A stretch of 64,000 nt of DNA from Candolleomyces eurysporus (Eukaryota; Basidiomycota; Agaricomycetes; Agaricales; Psathyrellaceae): NCBI GenBank assembly GCA_027579435.1, contig JANBPK010001203.1:46970-110969 (forward strand). The letters run 5' to 3'. Under the pieces are notes generated by a model. That model saw nothing but the letters and a program-made list of their open reading frames with translations, was not told the DNA's origin and made no database searches. Numbering within the stretch: position 1 is the stretch's first letter; the number at the start of each line of letters is the position of its first letter. The position numbers were made by a program, and so were the translations under genes. This document shows positions 1 to 10,345 of this stretch, piece after piece.

Positions 1-48
1 GTCAAAGCTCAATGCTGAAGGGTTACGAGAGGGCGAGCTGCGGGAGAG

Positions 49-56
49 TATATAAA
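49..56 (+). promoter_or_regulatory. TATA box of the first small secreted-protein gene
   Basis: A perfect TATATAAA lies about 107 bp upstream of the ATG at 156. Position and motif fit a core promoter for the downstream signal-peptide gene. No experimental start site is known. Confidence 0.55.
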
Positions 57-155
57 CACCGGTCATCAGCTGTCTCACCATCCCAAGCCTCTTTCTAACT
101 GATTTCTCGAGCAACTTACTCTTGTTTCTACCCAATCGTCCCAACTTGAACCAGG

Positions 156-860
156 ATGCAGCTACTTTCAGCAGTGACCTTATCCGGTGTACTGGTTGCG
201 CTGAACACCGTTGGTCTCGCGTCTGCGATCGACATGCGGTCTTTCAGCTCGAATAACTGCAGTGGTGGATACCGTACGGAAATCTTCCTAACGGCGCTCT
301 CTGTAATCTTGGAGGCACGGCTGCTGCTTCGTTGAGCTGTGTGAGTATCGCCATTATGATAGTTATTTGATCTCCTCCTACTCCGCGGGAGTATAGCGAC
401 TGCTCTGGGCGGGGGAAACAAAATTTGCCAGAACCTACGAGCGCTCCAAACCGCTGGACTCCCTGGATGTATATCTCCTAACTTTTTGGGGATCCCTTTT
501 GCCTGTGAGCTTGAATGTTGTATCATTCCACCGCCTGTCATCGTGTCTTATCCTTCGCAATGACCAACTCATCTGCTGCTATCTGCAGTCTTCTCTGGCA
601 GCTACCATCTCACAGGTAGCGGCATACGTCGCAAGGGAACAGCTGTTCAAGGTATAAGCAGTCTGAACCATGACACCACTATGGCTGTAGCTGACAACTG
701 CGTCGAGCCAGATATCTTCGGGTATATCGATCAGAATGGGAAAGAGCAAGTTGCTCAGATTCCAAAGGACGAGAGGAGGGGGAAAGCTGTTTGCAGTGCA
801 CTCGATAGAGAGAATTTGGAAGCCCCTGAGACTGGGTTTCAGCCCTCTTCTGAGGGTTAA
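156..860 (+). CDS. Small secreted cysteine-containing protein, multi-exon, frame partly unresolved
   Basis: The ATG at 156 opens a clear signal peptide (hydrophobic core about residues 4-20, ending near LASA). The first exon seems to end at a gtgagt donor at 341, but its own frame stops at 333-335; a single-base slip near 280-290 restores a cysteine-bearing frame with no stop up to the donor. A convincing last part runs from about 588 to 860: an exon starting FSGSYHLTGSG, a short intron gtataag...ctgtag (about 651-690), then an exon beginning with the residues ADNCVEPDIFGYIDQ and ending at TAA 858-860. Exons between 341 and 588 are uncertain. The family is not recognised. A related exon follows at 1018-1222. 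The slip may be a sequencing error or a real break, so this could be a pseudogene. Confidence 0.45.
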
Positions 861-1017
861 GAACCAAAATTGGTCCGTTTTGTGTATGTAATTCGAACGA
901 CCTTTTGTACATCCCTACCAGGACCTGGGTCTCACACTTGCCTAGCCTTCCCCGTCCCTATGATAGTGTCAAAATTTATCGTGGTCATTTTTATATCTCT
1001 ATCCATACGGTCCACAG

Positions 1018-1222
1018 CGGAAACTACCACTTTGCGGTTAGCGGTGCGCGCAAGTCCGAGATCTCGAGGGCTAACGCCACATTCCATCAGGAGGACTGCC
1101 TCGGACCCGATGCTTTCGATTACGCTGACAAAACGGTATTGAGCATGTCAGCGCCATTGCAGAAGGAAGGAGGGCATAAAAAGTTAATGTCGTCGTCGAG
1201 AAAGGTGACAGTTCCTCTTTGA
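1018..1222 (+). pseudogene. Partial tandem paralogue of the preceding secreted-protein gene
   Basis: After an acceptor-like ...tccacag at 1017 the frame reads SGNYHFAVSGARKS, matching SGSYHLTGSGIRRK of the upstream gene, then a cysteine-aspartate stretch (EDCLGPDAFDY against DNCVEPDIFGY), ending at TGA 1220-1222. No signal-peptide exon is seen in the 157 bp between the two, so this looks like a tandem duplicate of the 3' exon only. It could also be an alternative last exon of the upstream gene. Confidence 0.4.
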
Positions 1223-1701
1223 AGGTTGACTTGTGAGAGCACGCTGTCAAGTTACAGCTACTCGCATTCAGCACTATGCATGTAACGCCTTGTCAATTTA
1301 CCTATCTCTAACTACTGCTATTCTCTTGGAAATTCGCTTCGTGCTGGGCGGGCGGATAACAGGGTAAGCGTAATTGCCCACTTATTTGCCTTCTACATCT
1401 GTTCAACCACGACTAGCGACTAATGATCGCACTACCCTCGAAGTTTCCGTTCATTCAACGCCCTTCGGCGGCTATTCCATTGAGGCCCAAATTAGGATGC
1501 TCGCTTAGCGGAGTGTGAATGTGAACTTTGTGATCACGTTTACGTTGTTCGACCTGCATTGGCCACAGCACGCTTGTTCGCCCTTTACTACCACAGTGTC
1601 TCCGTTATTCATCCAATTCAATTGTTATTTGAGCTTGGTATGTTAAATTATTTCGCTTGGATTGAGCCCTGGTCTAATTCATTTAACCTGAAAGGCAGAC
1701 A
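1223..1701. other. Intergenic, no gene recognised
   Basis: Spacer between the secreted-protein remnant and the FunK1 kinase. It presumably holds the kinase promoter. No clear TATA box, repeat or coding frame was seen. Confidence 0.5.
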
Positions 1702-4003
1702 ATGCGCACTCGTCGATCCACTGAGCGGGCAGGAACCGCCTCCCAGCCAGCCAACCAGATCATGAAAGAACAAAGGGAGTTGATAATTATAGAGCTTGAG
1801 GGAGCATATCAGCTTGAGGACAACACTTTCGCTCGCTCTCTGTATCACGACCTCGCATCCGATTCCGCTATCGACAGTTTCTTGAAGAAGTCGCGGTTGT
1901 ACGACATAACGCAGCGTCGTTGGAAACTTCCTCAAAGCTTCACCAAGCTATTTGACAGTAATCCCTGCGCCCCATTCTTTAAAATTGTCTCGTCCATCGT
2001 AAAGCACTTTTGGCGCGATGCGACGGCGGAAGGGACGCGTCGAGTTGTAGACACTCACGCTACAGATCTCCCACACATAGAGCGGAGATACCCCAATCAT
2101 AGTTCGCGACCTAGCATCGTGATCAAGGCTGAAGGCCCTTCCTTCCAGCTTCCACAAACCGAGACGGGTGATATACTTGCAAATTTGGGCTTTTCCAATG
2201 TTGCGGCCTGCATTGAGATCCAGGTGGAGGGTAGCGAATTACCCGCTTTGGAGCAAGCTATTCGAGTCGGAACTTATGCCAGGTGGGTTTAGCCATTGAC
2301 CTTTGTCTTCAAACCACTAATAGACTCCGTCAATAGACAAATATTTGGACAGCAACCGAATCGAGAATTCGTCCGCATGCTCTTCTTGACTGAGCAGCAC
2401 CTTCGCCTCTTCCATTTCGACAGCAGTGGCCTTCAATGCACACCGCCTATCAACTTTCATGAAGAGCCTCACACTTTCGTCAGAATCGTCGTCGGCCTCA
2501 GCTCTCCCAACGAGTCTGATCTTGGTCTGGATACCAGCGTCCAATGGACGATCGAGGACGGGCGAAAAGTCAGTGGGACTTTGACGGCCCGTGGAGAGGA
2601 CGGCAACACTGAGAAAGTGTATCCGTTACGCAATGTCGAGCCCGTCTTCTGTCGCAGTTATTTTCATGGTCGTGGCACCAAGTGCTGGTCGGTTATTGAT
2701 GATGAGACAGGCAAAGCACTTTTCGTCAAAGACTCTTGGAGGTGCGACCACCGGACCTCTGAGTACGTCCACCTCAAAAGGGCTCTCGGTGTTCCGGGTG
2801 TCGTACAGATGATTTCCTGTGAGGACAATCGTAGGACCACTAGGGAGTTGCGTGGTTTCAAGGAAGGAGACATTGCCCCGGAGCATCTGGATAACCACAC
2901 TTCTATTCGTGTCGTGACAGAGTCTTACAGTCTCCCACTCTTCAAGTTTACTGACGCGAAGCAAGTTCTGTGTATCTTTCGCGACGCCATCGCCGGTACG
3001 TCTTTTGACTTTTCTTTCACGCTACTCTCGTAGTTCTCACCATCGTCGTGTGATAGGTCATCGTGAAATGTTGAGAGCAGGGAGTTTACACCGAGACGTC
3101 TCACTTCCAAACATCCTACAAGGAAGGCCAGGAGCTGAGCCAGGCAATCGCGGTATCCTCATCGACTTCGATATGGCTACCTCCTACGATCCAAATGCCA
3201 CGTCCAATGCTCAAACGGATTGGACAATCGTAAGTAGCCCGTTTCTCTTCCACGAAAATCAAGTTTTCCTCACATACAACCTTTTCTATTTACAGGGCCA
3301 CCCCAAATTCCAATCCGTAATGGTCCTTCTCAGCCGCGAGCTGGGCGAGATGGCACTCGTGCACGACAACCTCGACGACCTCGAGTCCTTCCTATACGTC
3401 TACACACACATCATCCATGAGTATGACAGCTCTGGCGAGTTCCACCCTCTGGCTCAACTGGATCCGCTCAGGCTTTGGGACAAATACCAGGACAACCCAA
3501 AAATCGTGGCAAAGTTGAAACGAAAATTCCTAGCAGAGCCTCAGGGCTCCACACCCAAGGATGTAGAAGCCAGGTGGCCCAAAGAGTGTTTAGACGTCTT
3601 GGGAGGTTTCAAAGCTTACATGGCAAAGGTTGTGATCAAGTGCAAGATGCGTCTCATTGAAGAGGCACCGGTGAATACTAGAGAGGAGATTTTGAAAGAG
3701 TTGAGGTTGAGCTATGAAAAACATTATAAATGTATCCTTAGGGCGTTCGATGAGGGTATTGCGGCGTTGGAGAGGGTCGAGGCTGCTGCTGACGCTGACG
3801 AGGACGGTAATGCCCCTTCCCCTGCCTCCCTTCCTCCTCCTGCTACTGCCGAGGATGATGGTGATGCTTCCCCTCCTTATCCTCCTCCTACGGCTGGAGG
3901 AAACCGTTTGAAGCGGCCTCGTGAGGACGAAGAGGAATTGCCACGGGCCAAGCGCGCCACCTTAATACCCGGGTGGTCGGACGTCTCGAACCCCTTCATA
4001 TAG
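1702..4003 (+). CDS. FunK1-type fungal protein kinase
   Basis: Four exons with phase-consistent junctions: 1702-2282, 2337-2995, 3057-3229, 3296-4003, giving about 706 aa. This is the usual FunK1 layout of basidiomycetes: an N-terminal helical region, a variable N-lobe with the candidate ATP lysine in LFVKDSW (about residue 325), a catalytic loop HRDVSLPNIL (about 425) and a DFG-equivalent LIDFDMA (about 450). The C-lobe has the FunK1-type HDNLDDLESFLYV stretch. The tail is Pro/Asp-rich and carries KRPREDEEELPRAKRA, which looks like a nuclear localisation signal. The first in-frame ATG of the long opening exon was taken as start. FunK1 kinases are expanded in mushroom-forming fungi; the substrate is unknown. 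Confidence 0.85.
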
Positions 4004-4548
4004 ACATCCTGTATCTGCCACTAATCTCCTCATGTTCTCGGTGGATCAATGGATTAGTCTATAGCTAGTGTGACCAGTAGTGTGACCAGTAGACTACAGA
4101 TTAAGTGTACGATTGTTTCTTCCATCCTATCCTACAGGACAATTCACGTACACGGGTCCCTATACCACGGACACTCCAGACGCCTCGCAGTACCTGACCT
4201 GTACATGAGAAGGGTGTAACCAATTGATTGATATATGATGTCTGTATATAATGTACAATCCAAGTAAGCAAGCGAGCGATCGTTATGATCATCTAATGGT
4301 AGCGTTATGTGCAGTAAGGTAAGCCAAAGTCTGGTATAGCATGTATAAGAAAGGGTCAATAGAAAAGGATCCTTGAAACGTGGAGTCATGTACAGGTGAA
4401 ATGTGAGGAAGAGTTAATGATACAAAGTCAACCGAAGGAAAGGAAAAAGATAGAGAAGGAAAGGGAATACGCTTAAATCCGTAATCCGCCTAGTGGTTTT
4501 CCTCTCGCGCCCGCCACACCATACTAGTACGCCTCGACCCTGCGCTCA
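4004..4548. other. Convergent intergenic region between FunK1 and chk1
   Basis: Both neighbours point into this 545-bp spacer, so it should hold both 3' UTRs and polyadenylation signals. A short tandem duplication, tagtgtgaccag, occurs at about 4066-4090. No gene was seen. Confidence 0.5.
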
Positions 4549-7500
4549 TCACCGATATTTCGAGTTCGGCTTCATCAAAACCCAAGGCTTGACCGTCTCG
4601 CTCAAGATCAACCCCTTCCAGAGCTGCCTCCACGAAATTGGACTGCCCTCATCCCTCTTCATAACCACGAAACTGCCTTCCTCTATACCGAGGTGCGACT
4701 TCGCAAAGGGCTCAAACTCGACCCACCCCTTGAACTTCTCTTTCCGTTTGTCGTATCCGCCTATTCGTAGTCTCAGTGTGGCTTTCGGTGAGATCTGTTG
4801 ATTATAAGGTGTTTGAGTCTCCTCTTCGTCCTCTTCATCGTCGTCAGCGTCCATATCCTCGTCCCCATCCTCGTCCCCAGAGTCCGACCGGTTCCTGCTA
4901 CCAGGTCGATGGTAGCCGTGGACGCAGTCGACGTGGTAGATGAGAACGAGGCGTTGGATACATTGCTTGACGAACTCGGGTGAACTCGGTCCGGCGCCCT
5001 CTTACACTTGACCCCGAGTCCCTCCAACGCACTCTGCACGATCTCGATGAGATCGCTCGGTTTGTTGCGTGCGTAGAAGCGGGTGAGGTGTGGGCAGTAC
5101 CGGGAGCCTGATTGAGTTTGGGACTGTCAGGTCGCACCATCCAGCCATGGAATTGAATTACAAGAAGGGCGCCAAGTTGGGTATAGGAAATGTGATATCG
5201 ATATCGCAGATCGATTGGTACGAGACGACGAAGTGTGAGACGGGGATAGGTCGCGGAGGGTGTAAATGGGTAGATAGATGAAGCGAGAAGAGAAGAGGGG
5301 GGAAGGGGGGAGAAGCGAAGAGAACAGATGAAATCACGCAAGTCAGCTTCGAACCTCCCACACAAGTATATTGAAGGATGATCAGAGATACGCACGAATA
5401 ACATCAAACTCTGCGTGAACTGCGACTTTTGGTATGTACCACCCGCAGTCATCATCGGTTGATCCCCGTCTTCGTCTTGGTCAGTGTCCCTGTTTATTCG
5501 CACATTCATCCACATAAACGTTTTGTTTGATAAACGATCGTTGGATACGTTCGTTCAATATGTTCAAGCACAAAGGAAAGGGAAGAAGGGGGAGAGAGCG
5601 GAAGATAGACAGTCAGTGAACAGAATACGACTCAGTAGAAGAAGTAGGAGGAATTGGATAACAATAAACGAGAGAGAAAATCAATGTGGCCTTAACGATG
5701 ACAAATGAATGAGTGAGCGACCGGCTCACTCATTCGTCTAGTCCATTCACGAAGGCGGGGAACGGCGAGACCCGAGTCCCAAGCCAAACGAGAGCACGAT
5801 AGAGAACGAACGAAAGTAGGCCAAACCAAATTTAACGGCAGCAGCGTCCGAGTCCGAACGAAACGAAGAACAGAAACAGAAACCNAAAAANCGCAAACAC
5901 GGAAAACGAAAGAGATAAAGGCGACACGTACATCCGATCCTCAAAACTAGGCGACGCCAAATCCAAATCCCCACTCGCCCTCAAATTCTCAGTCAACTTC
6001 TCGGCGAGATCGCCGGGACTTGTTCCATGTAGCTGACTGAGCCTGTCGAAATAAAAGTAGGCGCGTCAGTCCATCTGCGCGCGCTATGAGTGGGTTCGAA
6101 AGTAGGGCTCATGAAAGGGTGTAAGACGGGAAGTATTATCAAGAGCTTCAAGTTCTCAAACAGCTCGCTAATCCACCAACCCAGATCGCTCCTCGCTCAT
6201 CAGCAGTCAGCCCTTCTAAACCCAGCGGCCCTTGGTTCATTCATTGAATGAACGTTCAGAAGCGGAGCTGTGGATTAGAAAAAGCGCTGCGATAAGAGAA
6301 GAGGATCGTAGGCAGGAGAGATGACGCAGAACCGGCAGATAGAGAACGACCCAAAGAAAGAAAGAAAGAGAGGATAAAAGAACGAGGAAGGAAAGAGGGA
6401 GGGAGTAAACCCAACCCACCTTATACACCACCCGTGTGCGCTTATATCGGCGAGCGAAAACCGATCCTGCGGGTTAACAGTTAACATGCCTCTTAGAAGT
6501 GCTAGAACAAGTAAAAAACATGCATCAGTACTCTGAAACACCCGTAATGGTTAGAAAGAAAAAATCGTACCCAAGGCCTGCTCTCCGATCCTCCTCCAGG
6601 GATCCTCCTTGAAGATCGTGCCATTGACATACGCCACGAACTCGGGACTCCGAATAGTCGGTTCGTCCCATGGCGTATCTGCCATTTGTTCGTCCATCGT
6701 CAGTAAACCACTCATAACCTCGAGAACAAAGCGAAGGAACAAGAAAGGAAAACACGCACTCCCAACTAACAAAGTAAACAAAATAACCCCACAGCCCCAC
6801 ACATCCACGGGTTCCGCATTATATGGCTGCTCGTTCGCCAACTCGGGCGCTACGTACGGCAAGCTGCCACACCTCTCTGTCAGCATCCGTGTCCGACCTG
6901 TATCTTTGAGTTTGTATACGGCGGAGAGGCCGAAATCGGAGATTTTGAGTGTGCCGGCGGCGTCAAGGAGAAGGTTTTCAGGTTTGAGGTCGCGGTGGCA
7001 GACACCCTGGGAGTGAATGTATTGCTAGATGTAGATAAGTCAGGGAGTGGGATCAAAGAAAGGGAGATGCAGGGAAGAGACATACCATTCCATCTATGAC
7101 TTGTTGGAAGTAGTAGTGCGCGAGATCGTCCGAGACGCCTTTATCAGGAGCTGCAGCGTCCCATCGTCAGTCGAAATCCATCCCAGATGTAGAGCGCCCG
7201 CGAACGCACCAATCTTATCAAACAAGTCTCCTCCAGCCGCCAACTCTAACAGTATGTAGATTCCTGGATGATAAGTATGCCGATGCTTCAGCTCCACAAT
7301 GATCGCGTTCAGAAACTCGAGCACGTTTTTGTGTTTCAAGGCAGAGTGCACACGCATCTCCTTTTCGACATTCTTTCGTTCTTTCTCAGAGGTCTTGTCG
7401 GATATGGTTATGACCTTGCAGGCGGCGACGCGGTGCTCTTTGAAGTTCGTTGCGCGGTAGACGCTGGGGGTGACTGGGTTAGATTATGTTCCGGGAGATG

Positions 7501-7713
7501 GCGATGATGAAAGGAAGGTAGGGGGTGGGCAACGAGAGACAAAGGATGATTGATACACACGTTGAGAAGCCTCCGCCACCGATCTCCTCCGTCAGCTCAT
7601 AGCCTGATTCGAGTACACCATGTCAGTCAAGGACGATGAGTGTGGCAGGCATCAAAGGAAATGAACACACCGCAGATCTTGGGCCATGTCGGGCTTTTAC
7701 CCGATCCACTCAT
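4549..7713 (-). CDS. chk1: Checkpoint kinase Chk1 (DNA-damage Ser/Thr kinase)
   Basis: Ten exons (from the start): 7671-7713, 7561-7603, 7210-7463, 7086-7150, 6760-7024, 6571-6678, 6420-6501, 5932-6042, 5396-5489, 4549-5123. Kinase features in order: glycine loop EEIGGGGFSTVY, VAACKV lysine, hinge ELAAGGDLFDKI, catalytic loop HRDLKPENLLL, ISDFGLS, and the Chk1-typical CGSLPYVAPEL...DVWGCGVILFTLLVG then NTPWDEPT. The C-terminus has the KA1-like Chk1 domain (LRLRIGGYDKRKEKFKGWVE, then a PISWRQLWKGLIL stretch). Chk1 acts in the nucleus downstream of ATR to stop the cell cycle after DNA damage. The last exon needs one base near 4905, or a 44-nt intron, to keep frame. Three 3' introns are long (377, 442, 272 nt). 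Length about 530-546 aa is normal. Confidence 0.9.
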
Positions 7714-7944
7714 AGCTGATCAATCCCTTTGATGATTCCAATCGTATCTAAGTGTAGCAGCACTAGATGGCTGTATAGAGGCGGCGAGGGCGCCAGGTAG
7801 GTAGGTAGAAGTAGAAATAGTGAGAGTGAGAATGAAAGAAAGGATAAGGGTCTTGCAATGAGGCTGGTGTCAAAGAGAACATAAACGCGACACAGATGAG
7901 TCAGACGAACCGCACGTGCCACCGTGACCTTAATTGAATGGGGA

Positions 7945-7958
7945 CGCGACGCGTCGCG
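7945..7958. promoter_or_regulatory. Palindromic MCB-like element upstream of chk1
   Basis: A perfect 14-bp palindrome CGCGACGCGTCGCG contains ACGCGT (7949-7954), the MluI cell-cycle box bound by MBF (Mbp1/Swi6) in fungi. It lies about 235 bp upstream of the chk1 ATG and 60 bp past the stop of the reductase gene, so chk1 is the likely target. MBF control of G1/S and DNA-damage genes is known in yeasts; use at this locus is inferred. Confidence 0.5.
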
Positions 7959-8015
7959 ACAGCATGCCTCGGTCCCGAAATTCGTGTACTACTGAGCTAA
8001 GAGTAGAAACGTAAT

Positions 8016-9411
8016 CTACAATCCCTTTTCCGAAAGATCCGCCAACATGTCCCTCACCGTCTTCTCATACTCCATATATTCCATCCCAAGGACCCTCTTC
8101 GACTTTTCGTTGTTATAGCTCATCATCGTGACCTCGCTCCTATCAAAGTCCGGTATCTCTTTGGTGATGGAAGCCTTGAGAGGTGGGAGGTTGTCGAGGG
8201 AGTTGGCATGTTCAACTGCAGTAAGCGCACGGGTCAGATTTAGAGCGCTGATGGTGAGAAATGAGAGATTCACTAGCTTCCACCCACCCAACCGANCCCC
8301 CCACTTACGATAACCCTCTCCCCACCCGCTTCTGGCCTCTTCAACGCTTCCACATGCGCTCTCGCTGCATCTCGCACGTCTACATACGGGCACGAGCCTC
8401 TCAGTGTAGTAGGGAAGGAAGGGTCGGACGAGCTGTCCTTGATGACGACGCTAAACCACCATTGGACGCCAGCTGAGATTGGGAGTGCGGATATGAGATT
8501 GGGCTATTCGTTTGCGTTCATCAACGACCCATTCGTAGATCATATTTAGGCCAATCAGCCAATGGAACACGGAAAAACTTGGAATAGAAGTGACAACGCA
8601 CCCCCAAAACGAAAGGAGGGTTCAACACCACCAAATCCCAACCCCCTCCCTCCTTCTCATCCTTCTTGTTGCTCTCACGATGATACTCCCATGCGGCCCG
8701 TTCAGCCAACGTCTTCGACGCCCTATACTTCACAAAGTCACTCGCTTTGTTTCCCTGTTCTTCAAGAATATCAGGGTCGCGGCCCCAATCTTCTTCCGTA
8801 AACACCGTGTGGGGGGAGGTGAGTGGGTACCTGGAAATCGCGCTCGTGGAAGAGGTGTATACTACCCGTTTGACAGTAGAATCGGGGGAAGAGGTAGAGG
8901 ATTTGAGGAGGCCGAGGGTACCGTCTCGCGCTGGCTTTATGTATTCTACAAATGAACTCGGTGAGCGAACTCGGAAGACGAGCTATGCAGCACACACCAT
9001 CAGCATCAACACCCCCACCTTCCGGCCCAATGGCAGTACTCCCAACCTGAAGAGGCGACGCCAAGTGTACCACAGCGTCTACACCTTTCACCGCTTCGCC
9101 GAATGCATCCTCCTGTCTCATCATTCACGTTGGCCCTCCCGATCATAAGCAGAGAGCATAGTGATTGGAATACGTACCTTCAAGAAATCCTCAACAACGT
9201 AAAACTCCAGTCTTCCTGTATCACCGAGATATGATGCAAAGAGCTCTTTCAGCTTCACCGTCTTCCAACTCGTCTCATCCCTAACCACAGCCCGAACTCT
9301 AAATCCATCCTCCAAAAGGTACTTGATAACCCAGGGCCCTATGTACCCCGTTCCGCCTGTTACAAGAACCTTTGGCGGTGGAGTTTGTGAGGCGGAGATA
9401 ATGGCTGGCAT
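8016..9411 (-). CDS. NAD(P)-dependent reductase, extended SDR (Gre2/cinnamoyl-CoA-reductase-like)
   Basis: Five exons: 9178-9411, 9019-9112, 8602-8945, 8274-8503, 8016-8215, giving about 366 aa. The Rossmann glycine motif is VTGGTGYIGPWV near the N-terminus. VVHLASPL and RVVYTSSTSAI are typical strand regions. The catalytic pair is in FVKYRASKTLAERA (YxxxK). Such enzymes reduce aldehydes, ketones or dihydroflavonol-like substrates with NADPH in the cytosol; the substrate here is unknown. The N at 8296 in exon 4 must be ignored (length zero) for the frame to run through SGGSVGWVEA into the last exon. A second start 21 nt upstream (9432) is possible. A decayed 3' copy lies upstream at 9988-10345. 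Confidence 0.8.
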
Positions 9412-9514
9412 AATTTGTACGTAGATAGACAAATAAGAGTAGAAGAAGAGAAGTAGAAAGGGATAGATTACCCTGAAGTGGTGATGGGGAGACTGAAGAT
9501 GAGATGCAGATTTA

Positions 9515-9522
9515 TTTATATA
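9515..9522 (-). promoter_or_regulatory. TATA box of the reductase gene
   Basis: On the minus strand this reads TATATAAA, about 104 bp upstream of the ATG at 9411. Spacing fits a core promoter. Confidence 0.5.
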
Positions 9523-9987
9523 CCCTCCCAGATTGCCGTGAAACCTACTCGGTACTTACGCGTCCGACCGGCATTGACATCATGTACTAGTACACCCACT
9601 GAGCTCTCGATTTTTGGAAGTTCATCGTTTAATCAGCATCGATGACATGACCCTGCAGGCTGCATATGATCATAATAATACCGAAGGTGCTCAGGCTTTT
9701 GTATAATAGAGCCGCTCAGCCGAGTACATGAATCCAAGACGCCTCCAATCCCTCTCTCGCAGGTCACCCATCCAGCACCCCTTGCGAACGAAACTTTACA
9801 CTCTAGCCCCAGTCATCTCCCCTTTCGCTTCCGGTACTTGAATCCATCCTCCGTTTCTTGCAGAAAAGGCTTCACAAGTCTTGCAATGAAGTTGGTCGAC
9901 AGTGTCGAAGAAAACAGAACAAGTTCATAACAAAATGTGGTGCACACTGACTACGACACAGTAAAGCTAACGTAAACCTAACTTAAC
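9523..9987. other. Intergenic, no gene recognised
   Basis: Upstream region of the reductase gene, running to the 3' end of its decayed copy. No further feature supported. Confidence 0.4.
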
Positions 9988-10345
9988 CTACAACCCGCGC
10001 TCCGAAAAGTCCTTCAACGTATCCCTAACCGTCTTCTCATACTCCACATACTCCATTCCCAAAACCCTTTTCGACTTATCATTGTTATAGCTCATCTTCA
10101 TGATCTCGCTCCTATCAAAGTCTGGTATGCCTTCGGTCATGGGAGTCTCGAGAGGTGGGAGGTTGTCGAGCGAGCGAGTTGACGTGGTCAACTGCATTGT
10201 TACAAGAGCCGTCAGCTGAAGTATTCTGGATGAACATTGCGAAAAAGAATATTACACAGAAGGAGAGAGGAAAAATGCCGGTGTGAGATGACGGAGCACG
10301 ACTCGACTCGACTCACTAGCTTCAACCCAACCGACAGAACCCCCA
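9988..10345 (-). pseudogene. Truncated copy of the reductase gene (last two exons)
   Basis: The frame ending at 9988 matches the reductase C-terminus closely (IPDFDRSE..., SKRVLGMEY.EYEKTVRD, SE.GL). Upstream, at about 10310-10345, the end of the preceding exon is also present (SGGSVGWVEA then a gtgagt donor). Two faults make it a pseudogene. The acceptor-side exon has a 4-bp GCTC duplication relative to the functional copy (near 10165-10180) that shifts the frame. Homology also stops abruptly at about 10345, so the N-terminal two thirds, including the YxxxK site, is missing. It probably arose by a partial tandem duplication. Confidence 0.75.
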
